The notes under the pieces were generated by a model. It did not search any database. It saw nothing but the letters and a program-made list of their open reading frames with translations, and was not told the DNA's origin. From Protostelium mycophagum (lineage: Eukaryota; Evosea; Variosea; Protosteliida; Protosteliaceae): 64,000 nucleotides of DNA. Below, piece by piece: positions 48,698 to 59,374 of the stretch. The stretch spans positions 1-64,000 of the forward strand of contig MZNV01002579.1 of NCBI GenBank assembly GCA_002081555.1, written 5' to 3'. The translations under genes were made by a program, and so were the position numbers. Numbering within the stretch: position 1 is the stretch's first letter; every line of letters begins with the position of its first letter.

Positions 48698-49706
48698 TTA
48701 TATTTCCCTTGGGTTATCACCAAGCAGAGGTTGCTTCGCTTCATGCTTTGCCTGGCTTCTTTCCACTTCTGGTAGCTTGCTCATGGACATGCCTCTAAGT
48801 CTTCTCTTCTTTGTCGGTGTATCTGGGGTTTCTTCGTTGTGGGTCATGCTGTGCGAGCGAGGTCGTCGTGGTGATAGAGGATTGGCTGCATTTGGTGTGA
48901 TCTTGGGTCTGCTGATGGAATCTACAAAGTGCTCGTACTCGAACAGCTTTCTCTCTGAAGGGAGATCTAAATGGGGGACTGGTGAGTTATAGAAGGGAGT
49001 GAGGCAAGCCTTTGTGATCAGATGAAGGAGGGGTTTGACAGCGAGGTCTGTCTTGAGGTACCGCTGTAGGTCAAAGAGGGCACGTTCATTGTAGGTTCGG
49101 TCGCCATAACCGACAGCAGAATTCCATATATGACCAGCCTCTTCTCCACAAGTCCAAGTGATGTCGAAGGTCTCATCATCCTCTAAAAAATAGTTTCTGG
49201 CGTCAATCGAGTGTTTAAAGTTGAGTTGAATTGGCTTGGAGGGATCTTCTGTATCTATCTCCAATATTGACCAATTAATCCACGTTGCACCAGATTTATC
49301 AGTTCCCTCCCACTCGTCCTGCCAATCATTATTGATTTGCAATTGGGCGAATTTTGTCCGTAACAAGCCAAAGATAAGCTGAGATTGCTCAAATGCTCAC
49401 CTTTTGTGTCTTAGATGCCACCAGTCTCAGCCTCTGGAGTAACTTATTGATCTCGGGCTCTTCATTTTCGATTGATGCTTGGATGGCCAGCGTTCCAAGT
49501 CTGAGCGGTAACTCTTGTCTGATTTGTTCTATCACTCCTCTGAATTTCTCTCCATCTTCTACAGATTTTATACATTTTAAGAGATCATTTGGAGCCATCT
49601 GCATTAGACCTTTCATCACAAGATCCTCTTCTGGCAATGCTTTATCCTCTGGCATTGTATATCGGTTCGTCGTGGTCTCGTGCGTGGGTTGATCGTGCTT
49701 TGGCAT
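48698..49706 (-). CDS. Unrecognised protein with C-terminal basic region
   Basis: Two exons, about 325 residues. Exon 1 (49706 to about 49403) starts 'MPKHDQPTHETTTNRYTMPE' and is helical ('GVIEQIRQELPLRLGTLAIQ'). Exon 2 begins near 49366 ('LRTKFAQLQINNDWQDEWEG'), includes 'WINWSILEIDTEDPSKPIQL' and 'TWTCGEEAGHIWNSAVGYGD', and ends with a Ser/Pro/Lys-rich tail with a likely nuclear signal 'TPTKKRRLRG'. It is tail-to-tail with the kinase (68 bp). I do not recognise the fold. A nuclear location is inferred only from the basic motif. Confidence 0.65.
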
Positions 49707-49853
49707 GAAGGGATATCTTTATTCTGAAATACCAACAAAATTCAGATTACATGTCAGAAATTCACATTTTTGAAGACTCATTTTGATACCATAAAATCAC
49801 GTGATTATAGATGTCAAATATAATTTATTTTGTGTTTGGCAAAGTCACTGTCC

Positions 49854-50146
49854 ATGCACGACTTGCAATGGTGCTGTGTTGAGTGTTTGAAATAAACAGG
49901 AGAGTTTCCACTGGATGGAAGGATTGTACTTTCACCACAACTCAAGTTCTGGTGACTGCCAAAGGCCTGGTTGGATATATTTTAAAGCAATCTCGCACAT
50001 ACGAAGCTGACAACCAGCCTAAACAAAAACAGTATTTAGTGGTGGTGTTCATCAGGCAAGCGTACGATTTTTCGCTCTTCTCACGAAGAATGAAGCCAAA
50101 AACTCATGAAGACATCAAGGAACAGTTGTATACCGCGTCAAAGTAG
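49854..50146 (+). CDS. Possible small two-exon protein, unrecognised
   Basis: Start 'MHDLQW' at 49854, then a candidate 29-nt intron 49871-49899 (GT...CAG; reading through gives a stop), then 'RVSTGWKDCTFTTTQVLVTA', 'KGLVGYILKQSRTYEADN', ending 'KTHEDIKEQLYTASK'. About 87 residues, no known domain. A competing minus-strand frame at 50115-50300 lacks an early ATG and is less likely. The rest of 49707-50302 shows nothing else. Confidence 0.3.
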
Positions 50147-50302
50147 TTTCTGCGTCGTATTCACCAATAACGGTTCGTGTTTGGAAGGCCCACTCTGGAA
50201 GTGCGGCCATTTCAATCGCATGGGTAGCTTGACTCCCCATTGTTACTGATGCGATTTCCCGCGTCCTGTGCTTGATCAGGATTGATGTCGCCAAATGAGC
50301 GC

Positions 50303-50678
50303 TCACGATGAATCGAATGTTTCGGCGTCAGATGGAAGAACATCGTTGGTTGTCTTGTAATTGATTTCAGGGATGTTTGGATCTTTTGGTTTCAACTTCC
50401 ATCTGAAATTTCCATTCTCATCAGCATCTTTCAACAAGAGGCATTCAACTTCATCATCAAATACACTGTCATCTGGATTTGATGACTTCAAAAAGACCTC
50501 ATTACCAATCAGCATTAAGGTTTCGTCGAAAGATTACCGTTAGTCCTTCATCTGGCACGTCCACTAACTTCCATTCAGAGGCCTCAACCTCATACTCATT
50601 TTGGTTTGTCGGCCAAAGATTATATGTGAGGGCCAGAGAGGAGAGTAATGCAACAGCAAAAAGGGTTGCCAACCTCAT
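50303..50678 (-). CDS. Small secreted or membrane-anchored acidic protein
   Basis: Starts 'MRLATLFAVALLSSLALTYN', a clear signal peptide or N-terminal anchor, followed by 'EYEVEASEWKLVDVPDEGLT'. A 40-nt intron is then removed to join 'VFLKSSNPDDSVFDDEVECL' and 'LKDADENGNFRWKLKPKDPN'. It ends 'LPSDAETFDSS', about 110 residues. It has one Cys after the leader and is rich in Asp/Glu. No family recognised. Confidence 0.6.
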
Positions 50679-50881
50679 CCTCGTCCGATGCAAAGTGAAT
50701 GGAAGTTGTCACTCTTCAAGTTTTGAAGGTTTTTTATTTTTTTACAACTGGAAAGGCGAAACCAACACCACTTGTGGGCAGAATCCGGTTCGGCAACAGA
50801 TCTTATTGCGGTAATTACCGTATAAATCGCGGTATGATGACGAGATTTGAGACAAGAGTTTATTGTGGCATTCATATGGGA

Positions 50882-52892
50882 TCATTTCTTTCCAAACATA
50901 TTCTGGAACTTTTGCTCGTTCACCTATTCCAATGAATACAAAAATACTGAAATTCCCGCGAAATTTCACCTTGAGGATTCTGTCCAGCTGTCCGCTCTTT
51001 TCGAGCTCGAATATCTTGGCTGCATTTCCGGTGTACACGTCATCGATGAATACGATGGGTAACTCCCTCACTCCTGCCCTCTTAAAGACAGCTTCTCTCT
51101 CCTCCTTCTCCATCAAGTCAACGGGTATCCAAGGCTCAAAGTCTGGGCGTTTGTGGATCTCCTTTTTCTAAGAAATTTCAGGGAAATGTTTTCATTTTAT
51201 TTCAGAATGTACGCAACAAAGTCACAATTGAATTGTAGATGGCCGTTTTGGGGGGAAATTTACCTCGAGAAGTTCCTGGAGGGGTCTGGTCTTCTCGTCT
51301 TTAGCGCTGGTTGTGCTGTAGAAGATACGGATCTTGCCCTCTCCACCTTTACAATGTCAATACCTCGTTGTAGACGCGTTTGTAGACGAGGAGATTTACC
51401 GAGTGATTGTTGCTCAGCAACTGTGACATGGAAGATCGAACCGGGGATGTGGATGCCTCCAAGGGTCACGTGGACCTGAGATATTTTCAGAAAATTTGGT
51501 GGGAAAAACGATGTGTACCTTGTACTCTCCGGGTTCCTTGGGCTCGTACACCACATCGTATTGTCCGTTTCCTGAATTTTCTCAGAAAACTCGTCGAAGT
51601 TTCCATGAAATTTCACAAACCTTTGTCAGTGACCTTGACGGGGGCTTTGCTGCTGGGACCTTCCACTTTGATCTCGAGTTTTCCGCTAGTTTTCGCGGGA
51701 GTTTCGACGTGGAAAGCTGCGGGCTCACCAGATACACCCTCTACAAGTCCGGGTCCGTAAGCACGTGACCTGGAGGCCTCGTCGGCTGTGAAATTTCAGA
51801 GAAATGTTTTGGGAAGATTGCATTCTACAACGAGTTGGATCATTTGAATCGAAGAGTTTACCTCTCTTGCGGTTAGGATCGTTATCTAAATCTCTGTAAT
51901 AAGAGATGTATGTCATCATAGCAAGCTCATCCACCTTGGGGTTGACCATCTCATCGGCCTGCACGATCTTTGGTACTCCCAATGTGTCGTAACCTTATCG
52001 CGTCAACAATGTCTTTGCAAAATTTTTTCACCAGGTGTATAAATGCATATAGCCTCGAGGCAAACAGTTTAATTCGTTTTTAACTTACCGCGATCGATTC
52101 CCTTTGTTGCATTTGCCAACTTATCGTTAGGGTTCATGCTCTTGTGGTCAGGGGCAAGTCCAGGCTCCAGGGCATCTGTTTGAATTTCAAAATTCGGATC
52201 ATGGCGGGAATAAAAGACTCACCGATCAGAGCGTTGATAGCTCTTCCGTCATTCCAGTCTATAAAAGTGTCAGGGTGATGTTGTACTCAGTTGTAGACGA
52301 GCACAAATGATTGGGACCTACCCTTCTGGAAGTTTTGGATATTGTACTCTGGTATCTTTGACTGCACCCACTTGAGAAGGTCGCTCTTAGCGCTCGTGTC
52401 GCTTCCTCCCTTTGTGATCTGATATCTCAAAATGAGAGTCCAAATCAGACCTGATGGATTTTAGTATTATTTATTTTTCTCGGGCGGAACGAAAGACAAT
52501 AGACAAGAGACCTACCCAGAATGAGCTTCAGGTTTCCATCGGTAATGTCTTCAGAGCCGATGTTCACCAACTTGATGTTCTCCGTCTTCAAAAAGGCGAG
52601 AGAGATGGTGTTGTTCTCCAATTTTTGAGGACGAACCAGTGGGTTGCGGTTGTACCTAATCCATTCATTTTTCATGTTCTCGGCATTTCCAATTCGTCGA
52701 GTGGATTTGATCATGGATATAGAGGTATTACCTGCCGACCTTCTTGTTGGAAATGATCTCAAGGAGGTTGATGAGTTTCAAACCATCTGCGAATTCTTTA
52801 CCAATGTTCTCTACGTGGAGCCCACGATCCTTGAGGTGCTCATTAACCCAACGGGTGAAGGCGTTCTTTTGGATGTCGACCCAGTGCGTCAT
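50882..52892 (-). CDS. Actin-binding CH-CH-filamin protein fused to a glutaredoxin-like domain
   Basis: First CH domain: 'MTHWVDIQKNAFTRWVNEHL', 'GKEFADGLKLINLLEIIS', 'NISLAFLKTENIKLVNIG'-like exon (seen as 'NNTISLAFLKTENIKLVNIG'), 'DITDGNLKLILG'. Second CH domain: 'SDLLKWVQSKIPEYNIQNFQ', 'DWNDGRAINALIDALEPGL', 'KGIDRGYDTLGVPKIVQADE', 'LAMMTYISYYRD'. One filamin (Ig) repeat follows: 'KLEIKVEGPSSKAPVKVTDK', 'YDVVYEPKEPGEYKVHVTLG'. The C-terminus is thioredoxin-fold, SH3BGRL/glutaredoxin-like: 'GKIRIFYSTTSAKDEKTRPL', 'RELPIVFIDDVYTGNAAKIF', 'ELEKSGQLDRIL', ending 'VNEQKFQNMFGKK'. It lacks the CxxC of active glutaredoxins. The CH pair and filamin repeat suggest actin crosslinking like slime mould filamin but with one repeat. 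Introns of this gene are rich in GAAATTTC. Confidence 0.85.
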
Positions 52893-53396
52893 CTTGCTTC
52901 CGACGAAAAATGTGTTTCACGTTTGAAATGTCTGTCTACAACGAATATACTGCAACACTCCCAGTTTGAGAACCAACCAAAGGGTGGATCAAGGTGTACA
53001 AACCTTTCAATGTCGAATCATCTCGCTTTGTGAGAGTCAAGAAGTGAGGAATAGTTTTGGAGAATCACGAATGAAGAGGGCATTGAATGAAATGAAAATG
53101 TCGCAATTAATATTTGATCAACAAAAAACACTCGAAAAGACCAAATACTCGCACTTGTGCTGAGATCACCGAGCGGATATATTCTAGAAAAATAAAGATG
53201 ACAGGCAGGACCTGCGCGTCGATACCCAGAAATTGCGACCTCTGAAGGATTTCGAAACGCATGAATGATCGTCTCTTATTGATCGCCTCTTTACCAACAG
53301 CTCCTTTTCCGAATGTACACAAGATAAAAAATGTGCATGAATCATCTTACATTAATAAATATGATTCTAATATATAATCTGATTAGAATTTTATCT
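52893..53396. other. 500-bp spacer with no assignable gene
   Basis: It should include the promoter of the CH-filamin gene and the 3' end of the secreted-protein gene. It contains one TCTACAACGA word near 52934 and short open runs on both strands, for example plus 'MKRALNEMKMSQLIFDQQKT' near 53072, which I cannot assign. Confidence 0.35.
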
Positions 53397-54079
53397 TTAT
53401 AGAGAGAGGAAGAGTCCGACGGCCAAGATTGACAAAGAGGTCATCAAGTTGACTCCAGAGTTAGGGAAGTTCATGTAGCCTCCGCTATCTCCACAAACTG
53501 CGTTGGATGATGCCATGGTACTGTTCTTAAATGTATCAGGAGAGCAGTTCTGAATGAGATTGGCCCTCCGCTATCTCCACAAACTGCGTTGGATGATGCC
53601 ATGGTACTGTTCTTAAATGTATCAGGAGAGCAGTTCTGAATGAGATTGGCACCACAGCCAGCATTGTATTGGATGGTGCTCTCGATGACGAGGCCACTAC
53701 ATTCGTTCATGGGGAAGAGCTGTTTGACCAAATCGCCATTTCCGGGTTTCACAACCCAATCCGTTCCGTTTAGAGTTTGATATGAGGTGGAAGAATCGAC
53801 TTGAGTGCAATTGTTGAGAGTGTCAAAGATAATGGAGGATGTTACAGATCCTGTGCATCCTGAAGCGGCATATTCTTGTGAGATGAGTGTTGATCCATTC
53901 ACGGCGAAGGCGAAAGCGAGTATACCATCGTGTGAGCCCACGGTGAAGCATGTGCCGATTGGTGCGGCGGTGGCATTAATAGGTGCTCCTGCGCAGTTGG
54001 GAGTGGCATAGTAATATTTTGCCCATCCTGTCGCTTGAACTCCTGCAATAAGTCCGAGGATAAAGAGGATGGTGTTCAT
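53397..54079 (-). CDS. Secreted Cys-rich surface protein, probably GPI-anchored, with a frame-changing duplication
   Basis: Signal peptide 'MNTILFILGLIAGVQATG', then a Cys- and Asn-rich ectodomain ('YYYATPNCAGAPINATAAPI', 'CTGSVTSSIIFDTLNNCTQV', 'CSGLVIESTIQYNAGCGANL') with many N-glycosylation sequons. An exact 86-bp tandem duplication near the 3' end (53479-53564 and 53565-53650) shifts the frame after 'SSNAVCGDSGG', so as given the protein ends 'HHPTQFVEIAEAT' at 53471. Without the extra copy the frame would run to 53397 through 'GYMNFPNSGVNLM' and the hydrophobic end 'TSLSILAVGLFLSL', which looks like a GPI-anchor signal. No AGGT site lets simple splicing remove exactly 86 bp. Real polymorphism and assembly error are both possible. 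Confidence 0.75.
53479..53650. repeat. Exact 86-bp tandem duplication
   Basis: Units 53479-53564 and 53565-53650 are identical by direct reading. They lie inside the coding region of the secreted-protein gene; 86 is not a multiple of three. Confidence 0.97.
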
Positions 54080-54236
54080 GATGAGCCGGATGTGTTTTGT
54101 TGACTTCTGCTTGCAGACCTTAAAAAAGGTCGGGTGAAGTCGGATTGACCGAAAAATTTGTGCTTTTCAACTTGAAAATTTTTCCTGGAATGATGATGAG
54201 TGATGGTCACGAGAAGTAAAATCCACAACAACAAAG

Positions 54237-57200
54237 ATGAAGAGGTCTTCCGCACCCTCAACTCTCTTTAAACAAGCAAAAGAGGCAGGAGATGTGACGG
54301 AAGAAGAACCAGTAAAGACAGCGAAGATGGGGAGGAATAAGGTCGAGATCAAGAAGAATCATTTGGAACAATGGTCGCTGAAACCGAAAGAAACGAAACA
54401 AGAAGCAGAAGAAGCAATCGAAGAAGACGATGGGGAGGAGCCATCTGGACCAGGAAAGAATGAAGTGATGACAGAATCTTCTCGACCTAAATTTTGGGCC
54501 GTTAATATTCGTCTTGCTAACAGAACGTTGATAGATGGTTTGATCAAGGTATATCTCATTTTTTGCACCTAGATTGACTCTGTTCAGGTCACATACGCAG
54601 AAATAATTCTGTATGATGAATCAGGAAAACAAATTGGACAAACCGCCATCACGAGAGAGGAAGGAGATGAGGGCGAACACCTCGTCAAGATCAAGAAAAA
54701 ATATATTTATTTACAAGAGAGGTACTCTATGCCAATTGGAAACAAAACAGTCAAAGTGGGCTCTTTCATCCTCCACATGGCACTGATCATTTTTCAGATC
54801 ATCGCCTCTGTTACAGAGGAAGAATATACTACAGGAATATTTTTTATGCAAGATTTCAAGAAGAGACTGTTGGACCGTGCTAAAGAAGCTGCCAAGCCCA
54901 AGCCGTGAGTTCAAATGGCCTGATCTTGTTCATCCTCTGATCATTGTGCAGGAGAATTTTTGCAGCGGCTGTGAGGGGAAATACAGGCTTCGTCACACCT
55001 TTCAAAGGACTTAAGTCAAACGAGAAGAAATATTACAAGCCCATTCATTCTCCCAATGCCCCTGGTGCTCTGGTTTTGTACAACCCTCAGGACATTTTCT
55101 CGGAAAAGTGAGGAATTTCTTCGATTTTTCGGCAAGCACTGACTGTCGCAGCAAAATTGCTGTCGTGGTGGATCCGATTCTGACTGCGTGAGTATTCTTT
55201 CTGTACAAAAATGGATTTATTTTCTGATATTGCTTCAGTACATTGAGACCACATCAGCGCGAGGGTATTCAATTTCTATTTGACTGTGTTTGTATGGGAA
55301 CTTTTGATCCTATCACAAAGAAGAGATATTTTGGCTGTATCTTGGCCGATGTGAGTTATCAACCTCCTGATTTCGGTGATTTATTTCCTCACAGGAGATG
55401 GGACTGGGTAAATCTATACAAGCTATAAGTCTGATATGGACCGCTTTGAAGCAAGGAACAACGGGTGAACCCACCGCAAGAAAGGTCGTTGTCGTCTGTC
55501 CGAGTAGTTTGGTGGGAAACTGGGTGAACGAAATCGCAAAATGGCTTGGAGATAGGGTCAAACCCATGCCCATAGGAGAGTCCAACAAAAAAAGTCTTGG
55601 AAAATTGGGGAAATTTCAGTACGGAGAATTCGACGTGTTGATCATATCTTATGACCAGATGAAGATCTTCCAGAAGGATCTGGCAAAGATCTTCAATATT
55701 GGTGAGATCTATCATGTCGTTGTAGACGACGAATTTAAATGTCGTAGATTTGGTCATCTGTGATGAAGGGCACAGGCTGAAGAACGCGGCAATTAAGACA
55801 TCTCAGGCCGTTAAGATGATGGCTACGCCAAGACGTGTCATATTATCAGGAACACCCATACAAAACGATCTGATGGAGCTGTACGCTATGGTCGATTACA
55901 TCAATCCAGGCATCTTGGGAACAGAAAAGCAATTCAAGAAGGTGAGATCCTCTCTGTTTGGAAATATTGAGACGAGGATAGGTTTACGAGGAGCCAATTT
56001 TGGCATCGAGAGATAAAGAGGCAACAGATGAACAGAAAGAAATAGGCAGGGCAAGATCTGCTGAGCTCACTCTCAAGACGGAGAAGTTTATATTGAGAAG
56101 AACTGCGGTCACAAATAGAAAGTACCTGCCGCCAAAGAGTGAGTCTGACCCACCATCATCATGACATCTGACGTGTACAGTCGATTATTTGGTGTTTTGC
56201 AAGTTGACTCCTGTACAAGAGGAGATGTACAAAAAATTATGCCAAGTTTATTCAGAGAGAACTGCGGGCAGTGGGAGTATGCAAGCTCTACCCCTATTGA
56301 CCACACTCAAGAAATTATGTAACACACCGGAGCTGTTGCACATTATGAAGCTCAAAGCAGAGGTAGACAGAGATGAAAATGACACATGATGACGTGTACA
56401 GTCGCAAGCGGGCGAGGGTTCAATCCCCATTCCTGACGGCATTTTTCCTGAGGAATACTCAGAAGGCGTATTCAGCACAGAACACGCTGGAAAACTCCTC
56501 TTCACAGATAAACTATTGGACAATATTCGAAAGAAGACAAAAGGGGACAAGATTGTCATCGTCTCAAATTACACCGAGACGCTGGCTGTCCTGGCGAGAC
56601 TGTGCAAGCACAGAGGGTACGGTTATTTTCAATTGGATGGAAGCACAAAGGTCGCCAAGAGGCAGTTGTTGGTCGACGAATTCAACAAGCCTACTGCACC
56701 AGAATGTGAGTACATTCTCCCCAAGACTTCTCACAAGAATGATGCTTTTTGATCCCGACTGGAATCCTGCAAATGATGAGCAGGCTATGGCAAGAGTATG
56801 GCGTCCAGGGCAGAAGAAGAAGGTCTATTTATACAGAACTCTATCGTGAGTCATCTGGGTTCATTCGAATGAGACTGACGTTCCCAGAACGGGAACACTG
56901 GAGGAGAAAGTCTACCAGAGACAAGTGACAAAGTTGGCGCTGTCTAAATCTGTTGTGAAGGGATCTCTGGATGGTGATTATGTCGAAGAGGCTCCCACCT
57001 TCACTGCTGCTGAATTAAGAGGTCAGTTGTAGATGAGGAGATAACCACCTGTGATTAATTCCCGCAGATATTTTCAAATTTAGAGGAGAGACGAACAGCG
57101 ACACGCACGACCTTCTAAACTGCCCTTGCTCACGAGATGCCATTAAGATCGCCGCGCACAAGAGAAAGGTGTTTCTATCTCCTCTGTGAAATAATGACCG

Positions 57201-57674
57201 TTGTAGAACCTCGCCATGGACGATTTAATGTCATGGAAACACTGTGATAACATGTCAAATTTGGAGTTTGAGACGTTAAGAACAGCGGCTGAGGGAGTGT
57301 GCAGCTTCATCATGCTCAAAGAGACAGATACTGCTGAGGTGATTGTCTTATCTTTATAATTTATTTTCCCACTGACTCTTCTTTAGACGAAGGATGAAGT
57401 CGAAGCACCTGTTGAAAAAACGTCGACAGAGAAGGTTCAAGAGGAAGAATCCAACGAGAGTGGTGACGTAGTTGTCGACAATTCAGGATCATCCTCCTCA
57501 GAATCAGAATCCAAAGAGGAGGTGGAAGAACCTCCTAAAGCGGCAGGAAAAAGGAAATCACCTGCCCCCTCTACAACGAGGAAAAAACCGAAGAGGGAAA
57601 TAGTGGATTCTGGTTCGGATGAGGACGATGGAGGCCCTGATGAGGAGTCGGAAGACGAAGATTTCAGTGATTAA
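54237..57674 (+). CDS. RAD54-family SWI2/SNF2 DNA translocase (RAD54/RAD54B-like)
   Basis: Homologous-recombination motor. Basic N-terminus '[18 protein letters not shown]', a region with '[20 protein letters not shown]', then '[16 protein letters not shown]', Walker A '[20 protein letters not shown]', '[18 protein letters not shown]', DEGH box '[13 protein letters not shown]', '[20 protein letters not shown]', '[18 protein letters not shown]', then '[19 protein letters not shown]', '[20 protein letters not shown]', and '[20 protein letters not shown]' (motif VI follows). The acidic C-terminal tail has '[18 protein letters not shown]' and ends '[11 protein letters not shown]'. Motif V (family SSKAGGxGxNLxGAN) is missing between 56719 and 56739; as given, the frame breaks there both with and without the only plausible intron (see findings). 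RAD54 or RAD54B cannot be decided. Confidence 0.88.
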
Positions 57675-57919
57675 TATAAATAATTGTATTTCTTTCATTG
57701 GCTCTGTTGCATAATAATTTTGCTTCCAATTCTGGGTGGGGAAGGGTAAGTGTGCACAGCATCATATTTTGGACGTACAAGTTCTTGAGCCACAGAAAAA
57801 TGTTCACCCAAAGCCGTCCAAATCTCTTCATGCTCCTCGGTGGTTTTGTGCAGGAAAAAGTGGCAAAGTTTTGAATGTGCACATTCACCAGCCAGAATAA
57901 GACAACTATTCTTCTCTAT

Positions 57920-59262
57920 TTACTGACATTCTGTCATTTTAACAAAATTTTGTAGCACGATGTCCATGGAGGTTCTCTCCTTTGGATCATGCCTGATCAT
58001 CTCGCCGTACAACAACTCTCTGAGAGTGTCATATTTCTCTGGTATGCTTCTTCTCTCTGGAAGATTTCCTTTTAAAATATGCGCTTTTGCATCCAGTACA
58101 TTCACCTACATCTTCAGCACCATCTTCATGCTGTGTGAATCACCTCGTGGTACGGCAGCTTCAATGATAACAGCTCATACAGCACCATACCCATGGACCA
58201 CACTATCCTATAAATACATCATGTCTTGTGTTTCATCTCACCATCAATGGAATGGTCGTACTCATGAACACCTCTTTGATTTGAGAATATCAATTCCGGT
58301 GCGCTCCATCTTATTTGTTAGACGAGCATCATGGAGGTGATTCGTACCTCGTAGTCCCGAGGCGTCTGTTGTCATCTAATGACAGTTGATTGACATCCAC
58401 ACAGCAGGAACCCATATCACAAATCTTCACAATAGATGACCCTTCATCCATCAACACATTTTTGCTCTGCAGTTGATTAAATTTTATGAGATCGTGTAAT
58501 TCTCTCACCTTCACATCGCGATGTATGATACCAGCCCGATGGAGGTGCACCATCACTTGGAGAAGGCTTTTGAAAATGTGTCCCAATTCCTTGATGTCGA
58601 ATTCGTTTTTCCTCTTTTTTATAACGTCGTACAGAGTGAGAGGAAGGTACTCCATGTACAGCTCAATTATCTTCTTGTCCATCTTGTAGCCCAGTATAGA
58701 CACAAGATTTGGGTGTCTAACATTCAGAAGAATCTGTATTTCTTGGAGAACAAGTTCGTGGTATTCTCTTTCCACTCGAGACTTTCTAGAGAGGATCTCA
58801 ATTGGAATGTTAATCAAGGATCAAATACCTGAGATCACAAGGTCTCTGCAAGATCAGAGAAGAACGTGGCTTATCCAATTCTCGAATGTGATTTGATGTC
58901 CACGAATTGGCTTTTGTGAGAACATTGGACTCTCGAAACAAGGGAAAGGTACTTTCTGTCATGAATTCTTTCAAGGCAAATTTGAATCCATTCATCTCAC
59001 ATAGATACACAGCTGTTGAGCCCTGATCAAATGAACACACAATCTTGGGTGAAATACCGAAGTTACCCCTCTAGACAATTGGTTTAATCTCTTCAAGGCC
59101 ACACTATCAAATGGAAACCAGACAGCCATTCCATGTTTCTCTTCCCTTTGCATCTCGTCCTTTGGATCCGATCAACCCACGGAACGTGTCAGAAGAAAAG
59201 TGAAGTGTCTGTTGGTTGTCTCCGTTCACAACCGCACAACTCACGGTTATTAACGCAAACAT
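57920..59262 (-). CDS. Protein kinase with DMG motif
   Basis: The N-terminal part 'MFALITVSCAVVNGDNQQTL', 'TFRGLIGSKGRDAKGRETWN' has no known domain. A kinase domain follows: 'STAVYLCEMNGFKFALKEFM' (Lys of the N-lobe), 'LVLQEIQILLNVRHPNLVSI', 'IELYMEYLPLTLYDVIKKRK', catalytic loop 'RAGIIHRDVKSKNVLMDEGS', metal motif 'VKICDMGSCCV' (DMG in place of DFG), 'RRLGTTRYESPE', and 'HDPKERTSMDIVLQNFVKMT'. Lys, HRD and the metal Asp are all present, so activity is likely. It is closest in style to tyrosine-kinase-like or RAF-type kinases, but no firm family. A frame between 57695 and 57900 (minus; 'SKLCHFFLHKTTEEHEEIWT') reads like protein and could be an extra 3' exon, but joining it would need an 18-nt intron, so it was left out. 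Confidence 0.78.
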
Positions 59263-59374
59263 CTTGTTGGATTTCACACGGCTGAGCACGTTGAAAGAGA
59301 TGTAACATATAACCTAAATGTTGTTTTATTTGTACAATGTGGTTGGTTGTGACAAACTACCAGAAGCACATCGC

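Noticed and set aside
50115-50300. Minus-strand frame resembling an Alba-like protein
   Set aside because: No ATG near its beginning, weak similarity, and it overlaps the more plausible plus-strand small gene.
53565-53650. The second 86-bp copy as a newborn intron
   Set aside because: The unit has no AGGT site; the nearest GT/AG pairs would remove 87 bp and would not restore the frame.
56383-56470. tRNA-like T-arm (GGGTTCAATCCCC)
   Set aside because: It lies in a RAD54-like exon that codes '[12 protein letters not shown]'; no acceptor stem, D-arm or anticodon arm can be drawn around it.
57695-57900. Protein-like minus-str and frame as a last exon of the DMG kinase
   Set aside because: Joining it in frame would need an 18-nt intron; the kinase already ends properly after its last helix. 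Noted in the kinase entry only.
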